Positions 25,752 through 37,615 of a stretch of 64,000 nt of DNA are shown here, in pieces. The translations under genes were made by a program, and so were the position numbers. Below the pieces are notes generated by a model. The model had not been told where the DNA came from. It saw nothing but the letters and a program-made list of their open reading frames with translations, and did no database searches. Numbering within the stretch: position 1 is the stretch's first letter; every line of letters begins with the position of its first letter. Origin of the DNA: Adiantum capillus-veneris. Lineage: Eukaryota > Streptophyta > Polypodiopsida > Polypodiales > Pteridaceae. The DNA lies in assembly GCA_014529385.2 (NCBI GenBank), contig CM043949.1, forward strand, positions 147,353,850 through 147,417,849, given 5' to 3'.

Positions 25752-27241
25752 CAAAGACAGAGGAACAAAGAGGAGAAATTTTTATTTTTTTCTCTCTTTT
25801 TTGTACGCTTAGAGAGAAAAAAAACTCCACTGAGTAGCTCAGAGAGAGAGCTTGAGAGATAGAAAGTTGTGAGAGAGAGCGAGCGCATGGAGAGAGAGCG
25901 TGAGCAGGGATTTGTGGTTTCAACGGTCAGGTTTCAGGTGAGTAAGCCCGGACATCACCTGGCATCAGCCTGACTTTGTCGACCCTCTTGGTGATTTTCT
26001 CCTTCTTCTCGGCTTCAATTTTTTTGCGACTTGGCATCAGTTTTCGACACTGATCCAACTTGGTCTCTACAACTCAACATCGGTTTCAAGCATAGGCATC
26101 TATGATTATTTGGCTAGCCACTCCCGTCCGGCCGGAAAGAGACAGCATCGACATTTTTTGGCGTCATCTCGCATTACTTACACATCACGGTTGATTTTTT
26201 GACATCCGACCTGACACCGGTTTCACGCGGATGATATTTTCCTGCAATCGACAGTTGTGCTTGATACACATGCATAAGTGAGGTACCTCTACCATAGAGG
26301 AGTGACACCGGCGTCGCCACCAAGTGCACTGATCATGCTGTACGGCACGGTTTATGGCTATGACACCTTTGGCGGCGATTCGACTAGCACATTTCTGCTC
26401 AACAGCCAAAATCGGCATATAGCAACATTGACACAGATCTCTTAGCCTATTTTAGCCTATTCACACACAGATTCTCCGAATTACTAGACACAGCGCTTTC
26501 ACAGGCGATTTGGTAGTCATTTTGACAGCACATTCTCTATGGACAGATGCATTGATAGATGCATTTTGTTGCGAGCACACTTAGTGCTACTGAGCTCTTT
26601 TGAGAGCAGATATCCCCACAGGGATCACTTTTACCACATGCATTAGTTCTTGGCACCTGCTTGAGCGCCGTTTTACTCATGTACGTTGAGTTGCGGACAC
26701 TACCCACTGTACTACATGTGGAACCATTTTTGGCTATTTTGGCTGTTTTTCTTGGCCATTTCTTAGACTCGGACCGGAAGAGCCCTTTCTGAGACTGTGG
26801 CTAGTTCTTTTGTGTCGGCATTAACTTTTGGAGGGTCAATAGCATGAGGTTTTCTTTGAGCTGGGGTGTGATCGAATGTTGAGACACCTTCGCTGATACA
26901 AGTAGCTAGAATTCCCCACTTTACGGTACCCTTGCCATAGGATATGTATTTGGATGGTTTTGTTATGCTTTTGACGTTGAGTTGGCGATCACACAACAAT
27001 GGTTTTGTGCAATAGATGCCCAATTAGTGCAGTTGGCACATTATGCGTATTTTGAGTTGAGTTTTGACGACTCATTCAAAGGAGACGCTGTTGAATTTCC
27101 TTCCTGCGAGTCATGACTTTCATTGTTGGCACTTTTCAGTCTATTTTGGTTGAGATTTTAGGCCCAATACAAAGGTTACTCTGCCCAAATTTGTACAGCT
27201 TCTCGCCATAGTTTGGCAGCTCTCAAACCCTCTTGTTAGTG
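24532..27241 (+). other. Copia-type primer site and long noncoding leader
   Basis: At 24826-24838 the plus strand reads TTAGTATCAGAGC, one base off the tRNA-Met primer site, directly after CCCCCACA, which would be an LTR end. The LTR would lie at roughly 24532-24823, but its other copy is not in the window. From 24840 to 27241 I see no gene, only (AC)n at 25699-25747 and short degenerate repeats with words like GACATC and TTTTTTG. The gag remnant at 27242 is on the same strand, so this may be an unusually long leader; an insertion inside it is also possible. Confidence 0.45.
25699..25747. repeat. Microsatellite (AC)n
   Basis: About 24 AC units in the copia-type leader. A shorter (CA)n lies at 25157-25176. 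Confidence 0.95.
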
Positions 27242-27610
27242 ATGGCTTCTTCTTCAGAAAAGGAGCGCAAGTTTGATGATTGCAACAACTTCACCATGTG
27301 GAAAGAGTGCATGAGAGATGTTTTGACAAACAAAGGCCTATCAGAATTATTGAAAGAGCGTGCAGAGGATGATGACTATATGCAAGCTTAGTGGGATCTT
27401 TTGGATGCGATATCTATGGCTACAATATGTCTACATCTAGCAGAGTCAGTGTTCTTCACAATCATAGGGAAAACAACAACCAAGGAACTTTGGGATAGCT
27501 TATGTTTAGCATGGGAGAGCAAACATTAGGAAATTTTGGAGGTCATTTGGAGGGCCTTATTGAAGAGAGAGAAAAAAAGGTGCAGCCAATGAGCAACAAC
27601 CTTACGTAAC
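27242..27610 (+). pseudogene. gag: Ty1/copia-type gag remnant
   Basis: The ATG at 27242 opens MASSSEKERKFDDCNNF, followed by TMWKECMRDVLTNKGL and, after a TAG at 27389-27391, WDLLDAISMATICLHLAESV and KTTTKELWDSLCLAWE. A second stop (TAG) follows near 27528. The pattern of a Trp near the start, a short hydrophobic GL motif and the LWDSL helix is the N-terminal gag of copia elements (family knowledge). Both stops are in frame and the rest of gag-pol is absent. Confidence 0.72.
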
Positions 27611-27842
27611 GTAGAAATACATGGAAAAAAACACAAAAATGAAAGAAAACATTTTAAAATATTGAGTTTTGTCCCATTTTCATAAGGTAACTTCCTCGTC
27701 TCACAATGTAGGGCCCACTGCTAGTAAATGTCAAGTTCATGACACCTGACTACTGATTGATAGCTAACTCTCTCCCTTCATTAAAAGATATACGCTACCT
27801 TTATGAAAGGCTTTCAAACCTCGTTCTCCCTCTAGTTTACCT

Positions 27843-29080
27843 ATGGCTTCTTCTTCTACCCGCCCAAGAATTTCTAGAGGTTTCTCTGTGACTGTCCCCG
27901 ACTAGCCTCACCATTAGTGTGCCAAGAAGACCATGTAGTAGCATAAGCACTATCTCAATCTCAAACTCTCTCACTACAGATAATAGGTGGCAAGAGCAAA
28001 GGATAAGCAAAGGTTCTTGGGTTCTTATGCAGCCAAGAAGGAGAAAAAGCTCAAAAGCAACAAACATATTTCGCTTTGCATGGAAAGCAAGAGTTCTCGA
28101 TTTCAAAGTCGAGGTTGGTAAGAAGATTGTGAAAGAAGTCTGTCAACATGTTTTCAATCACTCTGATGTGATTGCTAATGGCGGTGATGTCTCCATGGTG
28201 CATAATCCACAGTGAAACTGTAAGTTAATTATATAGCACTCCTCTATAAATATTATCTTACATTTCAAATGTGAATCTGTATTTTTCTTCTCTTATCACA
28301 GGTATATAATTAGTTTATACATATGTTTGTATTTATTTCTATTCTATTACATTCGCAGATGTTTATCCTTCGTCATATGAGGAATGGGAGCCACTAGAGT
28401 GCATTATAGGTCTCATCTCTGTGACCCATGCTCATATTGGAGTCTTGCAATATGCTGGCAGAACTAGCAATAGCCTGGCAGACGAGGGTATTTTTTTCTA
28501 TGAACATTTCTACCAACTTAATCATAGGAATCAGAGAGGAGTGTGGGTGAAGGTTCCACTAACAACCAACTGGAACTCCGTGGATTGGCCCGTTCTCGAT
28601 ACAACAATGAGTGAGGCATTGAGGAGCAAGCTCTATAGGGATGTTCAGAGGTCTCTCCAAAACTCTGTACCCACTAAATTGGTGAAACTTGCAAATTTTT
28701 GTCCTATTGGTCTCTTTGTTGAGTTATTTCATACCTGCAAAGTACATGTTGCTAAAACTATGCTGCTCTGCAAATCATTTGATTCCCTATTGTGTGATAA
28801 GCTTCTTGATCGAGGGTGGTATGTGAAAGAAACAGATGGCATATGTTGCGAGATTGCTCTTGACACTTTCATTGTCCAGTATATGCTTGCAACACAGACA
28901 TTAATAATCTCCTTTTGGTACAAGCATTCTCACATTGTTGAAGGTTGCTATGTGCCTATTGATTTAGAGGCATCAAGTTTGGCAAACAATGTTGTTATAG
29001 ACGTGGAAGTGGTGGACAAAGACCTCAATCTTATGATAGTAATTACAATAAGGCAGAAATGTAATCTTTTGCAACTTTGA
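27843..29080 (+). pseudogene. Unrecognised two-exon gene or pseudogene
   Basis: A frame at 27919-28215 (ending SMVHNPQ then TGA) is followed six bases later by a good splice donor (GTAAGT at 28220). An acceptor (TTCGCAG) ends at 28358, after which the frame VYPSSYEEWEPLE runs open to 29080. Splicing 28220-28358 would keep the exon 1 frame in phase, but the TGA at 28213-28215 stops it two codons before the junction. An upstream ATG at 27843 (MASSSTRPRISRG) is in another frame and stops at once. The 240-residue second exon (WVKVPLTTNWNSVDWP, RGWYVKETDGICCEIAL) shows no known domain to me. It may be a host gene relic or a transposon protein. Confidence 0.45.
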
Positions 29081-29293
29081 CATGACATAGTGGAGGAGAG
29101 TGCCGACATTGACTCCGTAAAATTTTATTTCTTGCTGGGCAAACGAAGAGTAATGCAACGAAGGGAGAAGCATTTTTTCTGTTCTGGTCTTTCTGGCCGT
29201 ATTCAAATTGTGCCCATGTAATCAGCCCTGAATGGCTTCAATGAAATGTAACTTTTTGGACTAGTGTAATCTTAATATCAATTGTTTGCTCAA

Positions 29294-29303
<10 letters not shown>

Positions 29304-29355
<52 letters not shown>
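29304..29355. repeat. Microsatellite (TC)n
   Basis: About 26 TC units, about 220 bases after the 27.8-29.1 kb frame. Confidence 0.95.
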
Positions 29356-29362
<7 letters not shown>

Positions 29363-29399
29363 AGTATTCGAAACACTAGACAGGTAGACAGTATCAATT

Positions 29400-30814
29400 T
29401 AAGGTATAATCAATGAATTACTAAGTACATTTGAAAGTAAAAATTTCTATGTGCTCAATGGTCTTAAGTACATTGCTGCAGGTATGGGACCAAAATGTCC
29501 TCTAGGTAAAAATCGTGAAGATGTCCTTCCAATGAAGGTGGGGAAATAGTAGTGCCGGATGGATTAAGTAAACCCTTATGTGGTGTGTCATCAATCAAAA
29601 AAATATTTAGAGCATCATAAGGCACATTGATCTATTCAAAGGGCTTGTAGAAAAGTGGTACATTAGCTTTAGTTGGGTGGAAATGTCCCGCAATGGTATT
29701 ACAATTTCTTTGACTATACACAAAATAAAATCCGATCTCTGAATTTTAGTCAAATTGCAAACTATGGTAACAAGGGGATTCAGGTTATGGGCCTCCATTG
29801 AAAACTAGATAGCAACCCTTAACCGTGGAATCAAAAAATTCAAAAATTCCTTTGTGCTGCCTGGTCGAATTAATACTCTGATATTTCCCAAGCGGAAACT
29901 ACGTTGTCGTGCTGTGGCACATATATAGTGGGAATTGGCATTAAACGATTTATCTTGTGACTTTTTGATGCATAAGTATACTTCATATAATACTCATATG
30001 CATAAATAAAATCTTTCTACCATATCTTAGTCTTTACCTTTGAAGTAATATAAATGTACATTACTATTAGAAAGTACTGCACGAGAAGTATCAATGATTG
30101 TGCCTGTTTTTGTCTAGGGGAAAAGCATTTGTATATTTCTTCTAATATCTCAGCTATACCCTACCATATATAAATTATTTTCTTCTTTTCACATTTATTT
30201 AATAATATAACCCTTCAATAATGCATACCTTCTTGGATACATACAAGAGGGAAGGGCCTACTAGAAGACTTTATGAAAAGGAAGATCCAAAGCTTCTTGG
30301 ACCATCCCAATTTTAAAATCCCGACCTAAGGGCATGGAGAAAATGCCAAAATCAATTCAAGCTCTTTTAGTTGGCCAATTTTGCTTTTTGAAGCATGTCA
30401 ATCCCAGTTACAGGTCAAAAGTTACAGGGAAAACAATGAAAAATCCTCTCACAACTACACTGCAAGAAGAGATGGTAAACAGGTGAATCAAGTGAAAAGA
30501 GGTAATCTTGGTCTTTTTCCATAAAATAATATATTTGGAGGATAAAATACATAATCATGTGAATGTGACACCTCAAAGATGCCTTGAAGGACAAGACACA
30601 CAAGTTGGGACCCCCTGCTGGAGACACACAGAAGATGTGTAGGTGGGGCCCACATACATCATGCACCCACATGGAGCCTCAACGACCAAAAATGATGAAT
30701 TTCATGATATTTTGGGTCCTAATATTGCTCATTTTAAGAAATATCCAAAGAACATTTGATTTGGGCTAATTCTTTAGCCTAATCAAGTGATTATGTAAAA
30801 CATGGCTCCCTCAC
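29400..30814. other. No gene seen
   Basis: AT-rich sequence with only short, unconvincing frames on both strands. No repeat pair inside the window was found for it. Confidence 0.5.
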
Positions 30815-30823
30815 CTATAAAAA
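30815..30823 (+). promoter_or_regulatory. Candidate TATA box, plus strand
   Basis: CTATAAAAA in a GC-richer surrounding (CCTCACCTATAAAAAGGGC), followed by a CT-rich stretch and the ORFs at 31.4 kb. It could be an LTR or gene promoter. No second LTR copy was found. Confidence 0.3.
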
Positions 30824-31370
30824 GGGCAACCTTCTCTTCATTGGGGGCAATTTATGAGTGAGTGAGGATAGCTCAATTCCATAGTGACACACTCATCTTA
30901 GTGCCATACTTTCCCTTGAAGAAAGGCTGAAGTCTTGCCTCATCTTCTCTCTCCATTAAGGTGGTGACGATTGCTCTCATGTAAGATATATGTTGCTAGT
31001 TTTTCTTACATTTGCATATCTAGTCCAATACTTGTCTCTAACTCTATCTCTACCTCTAATTATCTATCTTTAATACCACCACCACACTTAGATCTATCTC
31101 TAATTCTATCTTTACTCCTCCTTTCATCTCTCTTGTTGTGTCCTAATTGTTTCATTGGAAGGTATTCAGGCAAAGCAATCTTGTCAATGTAACGGGCACA
31201 ACCTTCTTGCGGGAAACAATTATGTGCACAAGGTTAGTAACCATATCTTCATCTTTCACAATCATCTCTCTCTCTCTTAAGGTTCTCATTCTCTTTCAAA
31301 AAATCTAGAATCTCCTTGCTACAGGTACTTCTCTCCCCGCAGTATCCTTATTGCCTAAGGGCAACAATAG

Positions 31371-31676
31371 GACTTGGAAGAGAAACTCTCTTCTTCTTCT
31401 CCTTTCACTTCTTTCACACCTTTATCTTTGAACATACTAAGTATATCATTGATGAATAACCATAATCCACATAGAGTCAATTTCTTTCATTTCCATTCTG
31501 TGCAATCTATTAGGGTCAACATTTGGATTAGTCGAAAGATTCACTTTCAGCAACGCATAGTGTTTCTATTTGTTCCTGAAAGGCTCAGCGAAATACTTCT
31601 CTCACCAGATCCCATCATACTACCTATTATTGACTATAACTTCTCTTTTGATGTAAATGTGGTTATTTTATTATGA
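31371..31676 (+). CDS. ORF with recurrent ~53-residue peptide (copy 2)
   Basis: The frame is open from 31371 and ends at 31676. An in-frame ATG at 31452 would give MNNHNPHRVNFFHF. From 31515 it encodes VNIWISRKIHFQQRIVFLF and, at the end, SPDPIILPIIDY then VVILL. This aligns gap-free with the ORF at 12983-13144 (minus), which lies inside element B. A likely acceptor (TTGCTACAG) ends at 31324 and a donor-like GTTAGT lies near 31231, so it may be an exon. The stop TGA overlaps an ATG (ATGA) that opens the next frame, which holds a diverged third copy. I do not recognise the protein. Confidence 0.5.
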   Translation, partial: DLEEKLSSSSPFTSFTPLSLNILSISLMNNHNPHRVNFFHFHSVQSIRVNIWISRKIHFQQRIVFLFVPERLSEILLSPDPIILPIIDYNFSFDVNVVILL

Positions 31677-31888
31677 ATCAAGAGGATTTGTACTCACAAC
31701 TAATCCCAATCGCTAGACAAAACATATACATTATAGTAAGCACAAAGCTACAGTTGCAAAGAGCAATCCGTAGCTTATTTGGACAACAAAGATTAAATAT
31801 CATTAACTCATCCATTAAACCTTTTATCCTACCCATGATACGATATGATCGTAATCTCGATGTTTTCATTTTTGTTTTGTTTTGACTA
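31673..31888 (+). CDS. ORF with recurrent peptide (copy 3, diverged)
   Basis: It opens with the ATG that overlaps the previous stop and runs MNQEDLYSQLIPIARQNIYI, then RAIRSLFGQQRL and PFILPMIRYDRNLDVFIFVLF before TGA. It shares NI(Y/W)I, a central LF..(Q/E)RL, ILP(M/I)I.Y and the hydrophobic end with copies 1 and 2. The overlap and tandem order suggest a two-domain protein split by a stop, or two short cistrons. Function unknown. Confidence 0.4.
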
Positions 31889-32579
31889 TCTTTCATGAGT
31901 TCTCTCCATCACGTGTGTGTTTGTAAGAGAAAGTGAGCGGCTTCTTTGGCTACATTTTTTCTTTAGCTCTAGAAGCTACGTTATCTACATCTTAGCTCCT
32001 TCGCATAACCCTTGAGCTTCCTCACAAACTCTCACAGCAAGAGGCCCGTTGCCTTCCTGACAAGACCGCCAACTACTTGACAACGTAAATCAGAGAAATA
32101 TGTATGTACATTGTACGGCTATCGTAGCAGCAACAATCCATTAAGATCCAAGATAATCAGTCTCTGCAATCATTATGTGCATACATATAAGTAGTTAGAA
32201 ACAAAAAATCTTATATTATTTAAGTACAATGGATATTATCAGAACAACCATATCTACTTGAAGCAAGAGTCCATACTGGTCATTTCTAATGTTGACATTC
32301 TATTGTTGAGTGTCGATGTTTCCTTCTGTATTGCAAAGGTTATCCACCTCTTGTGGTTGTGCAGTACATGACTCTTGTGTTTCCATGGACGAATGGTTAA
32401 CCTATTTTGTTGTCTATTCCTAGCCTTGATTTTCAATATCGGCCTCCTCCTCTACATGGTCAAGACACTCTGTATCTTCTCTTGGCTCTGAAGAACTCTT
32501 CACATCTGCAATTACAAGAGATTGGACTCCCTGATTTTGATCATGACCCGCATCCTGTGCCACAATAATAGACACTCCC

Positions 32580-33361
32580 TTATCCTCCTCTGCTTGGCCT
32601 AGAACCTCTGTTGCATTCCTCGTCTCTGAGGTCTACTTCACATTGATCAACCCCAACTTCGGATTCAACCGCTCCAGCAGCAAAGCTTACTGGTGTCTTT
32701 TCCTCTAATATGGGGTCAATTTTAGGGATTTGGTTTCCAGTGGTGGAAACTGGCATGACTTTCTCTTCACCGGTCATTGTTAAATCTATAATATGGTCGT
32801 CAACAAAATTGTCTTCTGCATCTAAAACTTTTGGGGTTGAAAGAGATAGTAGATGTTGAATCATTGAAGAGCGGTACCTTTGTTAATATTCCAATGTATA
32901 ATTTTCCAGAGCATTCTGCAAAATTAGGTTAGCTTGTGGTCGATACTTTAATTAATAATAGCACCAAGTTGGTCCATACCATAGCAAGGAAATACCTTTG
33001 ACATAAATGGATTCAGAGCAAAAAAACTCTGGAGTATGTACTCTGCATGGAGAAGACATCTCCAACCACAGGAATTTGGATCTTTCTGATTAGGCACTTT
33101 GACAGCTTTAAAGGTGGACTTGTAGAGTTCATGATTTCCAAGAGCCTTCCATAGACATGAAGTAATCTTTTTACACATCTATGAACAGTGAAGGTTACTT
33201 GTTATTAACAATATTCAGGTCATCAACCATACCCCAAATAAACACTAAAGGTTTTATCAACACTTACACTCTTATCTCTGAATGTGTTGCTTGTATGGAG
33301 TTGATAGTCCATACCACTTGTTTGTCCAGTTCTATGCATACAAGGATCCAATTATTGTTTG
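32580..33361 (-). pseudogene. Ulp1-like cysteine protease C-terminal fragment (CACTA-type gene)
   Basis: From 33361 down the minus strand reads NNWILVCIELDKQVVWTINS, which resembles the HW..LV and D-S strands of Ulp1/C48 peptidases. A donor (GTGTAAGTG) near 33256 and an acceptor (TTCATAG) near 33180 bound a short intron. The next exon (33178-32948) has KVPNQKDPNSCGWRCLLHAEYIL, the Q-D-x-x-C-G active site. Further left 32864-32580 is an acidic tail. The catalytic histidine would lie just upstream, where the LTR of element D interrupts at 33362. Such Ulp1 ends occur in plant CACTA and Mutator-like transposon genes (family knowledge). Its N-terminal partner may be at 44108-44330. Confidence 0.65.
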
Positions 33362-34413
33362 TGTGAGGTCTCCACCCCGTCATCTCAAATGACGGTTCTG
33401 ATGGTAAACTTGATGGCCACTAGATCTATAGCGGAAGCAAACAAAGTGGTTTAAGGGATCAACTAGAAGACGAGCTCTCATCACCAAGTGAATTGAGACG
33501 ATCCTACTAGCAACGAGATCTAGTTCCACCCCGCAGGGGAAAGAGTGTCTAACCAATTATCGGTCCTAAGACTCACCGTCCAGAAGGAGAGAAGTCTCGA
33601 GTGCCTTTTTTCCCATTGCTTTCAGAGGCACGTACACTTGGGACTTCACTTCTTTTGGTGCAATGAGTAGTTCTAGCGTCATTTACCGTACTATAGGGAC
33701 AGAGAGTTCCCGACCAATCGGGACCACCCTTCTCATAGGCATTGGCAACCCGATCCAAGCCCCCACTTTCCACCCCCACACTCACACTTCTTTGTTTGTC
33801 CTAATTACTACCACAATGGTTGTTCAACATATAAGTTCCTTGATTAAGTTCCGATTCACAAGGTTCATTAGGACAGCCCTTCAAATAGTATTACAAGCGG
33901 CACCAAAATAATTTTTTCTAGTAAAAATTCACTCAAAACTCATTTCATTAAAAATTCCAATGTTCTGGAGGCACGAAATCCCCCAGCGAGTGGTAACTCC
34001 ACCCATTGTCACCTAGTTGGCCATACAACTAAACTTGTCCACCGCATAAAAAGCATAACATGGACATCCCACCGCAAAGAACGCAAGTCCTGGATAGAGT
34101 CCCTAAGCTAGTAACTCTAGCTACTGCGAAATCTTCGCGAGCCGCCCCCTGTGGGTGATCAAGAGGGGGATCAGAACTAAATCAACATTGGAATTGAAAA
34201 TGAACAGGCCGAGCTAAATTTTTCGTAGCAAACAATCTTTTCTACTTCAGACAGTATATTCCAAAATCATTCTTTCCTACTTGAATAAAAATACACTTAA
34301 TTTAAATACCGTGGTCTCCGTTGGATTTCCAACATGTTTTGGGGATATGTTTCCTTCCTACCTTATCGAATGCAATGTTAATTAAACAATACTTGAATTG
34401 AAATTTGACCTAC

Positions 34414-34554
34414 CTCAACAATCTCCTCGTCGTTACTTCGTGAGATGGCCGGTGCTTGCTCGACCATGGGAGCTTTCCCCTTCCCGTTAGAGTTGCTCGT
34501 GCCAGCCTCACGGTCGTGAGGTCCACCGAAACGAGTCCTCTTTGTTGGGGCCAT
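34414..34554 (-). CDS. Candidate first exon of element D pre-gag ORF, inside LTR
   Basis: A 47-codon frame from ATG (34554) reads MAPTKRTRFGG and ends SRSNDEEIVE, directly followed by a donor GTAGGT at 34413. The acceptor TTGCAG before 43867 in the element leader opens a frame EDPALEYQKF in the same phase. Joining the two would give one ORF of about 209 residues. In an intact element the copy in the 5' LTR would be used; that part of the right LTR is deleted here. The splice is inferred. Confidence 0.4.
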
Positions 34555-36880
34555 TTTATACTCACTACTTTAAATTGATAAATTCGGGGAAAAAAAAGAA
34601 CTATTCGAGAATATCATGACAACCAAGATGAAAAAATTAGTCTCAACGAGCAATTCCTCTTATGCGAGAGGACTAGATTTTCTTCAAGACATGGTAATTG
34701 TTCATAGCTACATCAATTTAGGATAGCATCTCACTTGTTCTTATGGGAATTGACCCTAGAATTAATTACTCGGCCTAGATAATTAGTTCTTACTTAATTA
34801 GAGTTCTAGAGATGAATTAGGTATAATAATTGCTTCATTAATGCAATGTAGAATTACCATGTGCATAGGTGAGAGAGTTTCCTTTCTAGAGATAACCATA
34901 GGGAATCAATTCCTCTAATTACACCTTAATCATATGCAAATTGAATTTTAAACTTAGATAATTGATCATTGTAAAATGATAGATTGAATTTGATCATTTA
35001 ACCACCTTGCTAGAGGTTGGTTTAATTCTATCATTCATTCACTGTGATGGCTAGCGGTTAATTCCTTCTTGCTAATCATGCATTAATTTATGATTAGGAG
35101 AGTTTAATTACTTGCATGATTTCCAATTGAGATTAAGATTATGCAATAGGCTAATCATATATTGAATTAGAGAGTAGATTAGCTAGTGATAGCCATTTTT
35201 CGGCTCTCTGTAATTGCCATAGTGAGTTATCTCACCCTATCAGATCACTCAAACACTGTGGTTACCCTCACCCTTTCACTGTATATAGGTGTGTGTGAGT
35301 TAGGGGACTTTTCCCATATCTCCTTACTGAAATAAAAAACCCTCAATTAGCTAGTCATTGGGCTAGTTGAGCCAAAAAAATAAAAAATATAAGTATATTA
35401 TGGCCCATGCGTATGTAAATATTTCTTTGTATATAGGGCCTAAATAAAAGATTTTTTCATAATTATTTTGGTATTTATTTAAATATTTTTACCTACGTGT
35501 GTGTTATTTATGCTCTGTACATTGTCTCACCATTACCACAATTTTTCTTACCATTTTTTCATACTCTTTATTCCATATAGAAAATTTTTCATGTAAGCTT
35601 CTCTTATATTTGGTGTAACTCCACCCCAACAAAAATCCAAAAAAACTAGTTTTATTTATGTGTATATTTTTTCACTATTGTGATTTTTCCCTTCCTACAT
35701 CTATTTTGTTTTTTTTTTTTTTTTTTCTAAAAAATTAGAACACCTTTTTATGGTAGCCTCATAATGAGAGAGATTTCTTTTGACACCTTTATATTTTTTC
35801 CACTTATATTATTTATATTTGACATATACATATTTTTTAGACCCCTCAATATTTGATTTTCTTAGTTGTACTATTCACTTATATCATGATCTCAACAATA
35901 TCTTCAATTATAGATCTACCAAATAAGGTCAAGGGTAGGTGGCATGCATACATGCACTATGGAGGGCTCACTCTTGGAGGTATTCAAAAGAATCATCCAA
36001 AGAAGGGGGAGGTATGCAGTGGAAAAAAACGGTCGGTTTTGCTGAATTTTTAAAGTTCACTTGCTCTCCGAATTTGAAAAGGTGATACAAACAAAAGTTG
36101 TAGCTCGTGGACTGAACTTTTGCCTCAAATTTTTTCATATTTTTTTGAGCTACGAGCTGTGAGCTATGATTTTATTAGTGGACCCCAGTTTTCCCATGCT
36201 ATGCAGCCACACTCTCTCTTCCACTTTATCATTTTCCTCTTTCACACACACTTCTCCACTCATCATCCCCACCTCTCTCACCACTCCTCTCTGCACCCTA
36301 CTCACCTTCTCCTCAACCTTGAAGAATAAGAGAAACCATGGTGAACTCATACCTCCCACACACAATTTCATTCCAAAATTGACCACCTAGTCTCATTTTT
36401 CCTCCTCCAAATTACCCATATCTATAAAAAAAACCACAAAATTCAGCCTCTTCTCTTAAAAGACAGCATCATGGTGGTTGATTACTCAGCTTCAATTACC
36501 TTGTCTCTCAAGGAAGGTCAAGAGTGGAGAAAAAATGTACCGTCAAAGCTAGTGGACCGTCAACAAGCGTCAAAATTGGCCCTACTCAAGACACTTGGAG
36601 CATCAACCTTGTAAGAAATCCACCTTTTCTTACCTCTTAAGAGTTTTTCTTCCTTATTTGTATCCTACATGGATATTCCCATTGTAAATATCCAATTCCA
36701 TTTGTAAATTAATACTAACTCTACTAACACTAACCCACTATGAAAAGTCCTATCACCTCCATTTCTCTCCTCTCTCTTTCCCCACCAACTTCTTGATAAT
36801 TCCAAGCAAAAGAAATTAGATAAATTGGTGAAAATATAACCCAACCATGGTTAGAGGAGTAACCCTAGCCTTCAAAATTG

Positions 36881-36890
36881 CTATAAAAGG
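36881..36890 (+). promoter_or_regulatory. Candidate TATA box, plus strand
   Basis: CTATAAAAGG followed by a GC-richer segment and a run of AGAGAAG/AAGCTC words. It resembles an LTR promoter, but on the strand opposite to element D. Confidence 0.3.
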
Positions 36891-37530
36891 AGGGTGTAGC
36901 TAGCACAAAAAGGGGGGAGCCATAAGCAAGAGCACTATGCTATAGCTTGAGAAGCCAAGCTCAACCTCTCTAGAAGGAGCTCTTGAGTGGAAGCTCATTG
37001 TCTTATGCATGTGCATATGTTGTAATAGGGGATTAGCAAGGGAACTCTATGCCATTGTAAGAGAGAGAGTGATCATTCAATTGAGAGTAGGAAATCTATC
37101 ATTTCTCCTACTAGTGTAAGACCAACATTGTGGATTTGGACTAAGCTTGGATACTTTGTCTCCCTTCCAACGTGAAGTAATGGGCAACAATGATGCGTAA
37201 GTATCTTGGTGTTTTTTTGTTAAGTTCTTGATAGCTTGTCTCTGGTGTTGTCATCAATCTAGCCATAAATCCCACATACTGTAAGAGGGCGACAGGGTGG
37301 AGAGGACTCCCCTGGCCTTAAAACAGTGATTGGGGTGGCTTTTCTTGTGATGTGTTGTGGTGAAATTTACGCAAGCTATGTTGAACAAATACTAATCTCA
37401 CTTTGATTTGTCATGACAGATTTGTAAGAAGGCATTAGTGCAACAAGCACCCCCTTCCCCCCTCTCTCTCTTTCTTAAATATATAGTTGTGTTTGCTTGA
37501 TCATTGCCGATACATTCCAAAGCAGCCCGA

Positions 37531-37533
<3 letters not shown>

Positions 37534-37613
<80 letters not shown>
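37534..37613. repeat. Microsatellite (TC)40
   Basis: An uninterrupted TC run within the D LTR region. Confidence 0.97.

Positions 37614-37615
<2 letters not shown>

Noticed and set aside
29094-30814. Short frames on both strands
   Set aside because: All are under 90 codons, AT-rich, without motif or conservation inside the window.
33362-33487. Very short (126 bp) LTR of element D
   Set aside because: It could start TG and end CA, but no purine tract follows it inside the element and one copy simply ends at the CACTA fragment; truncation of a longer LTR is simpler.
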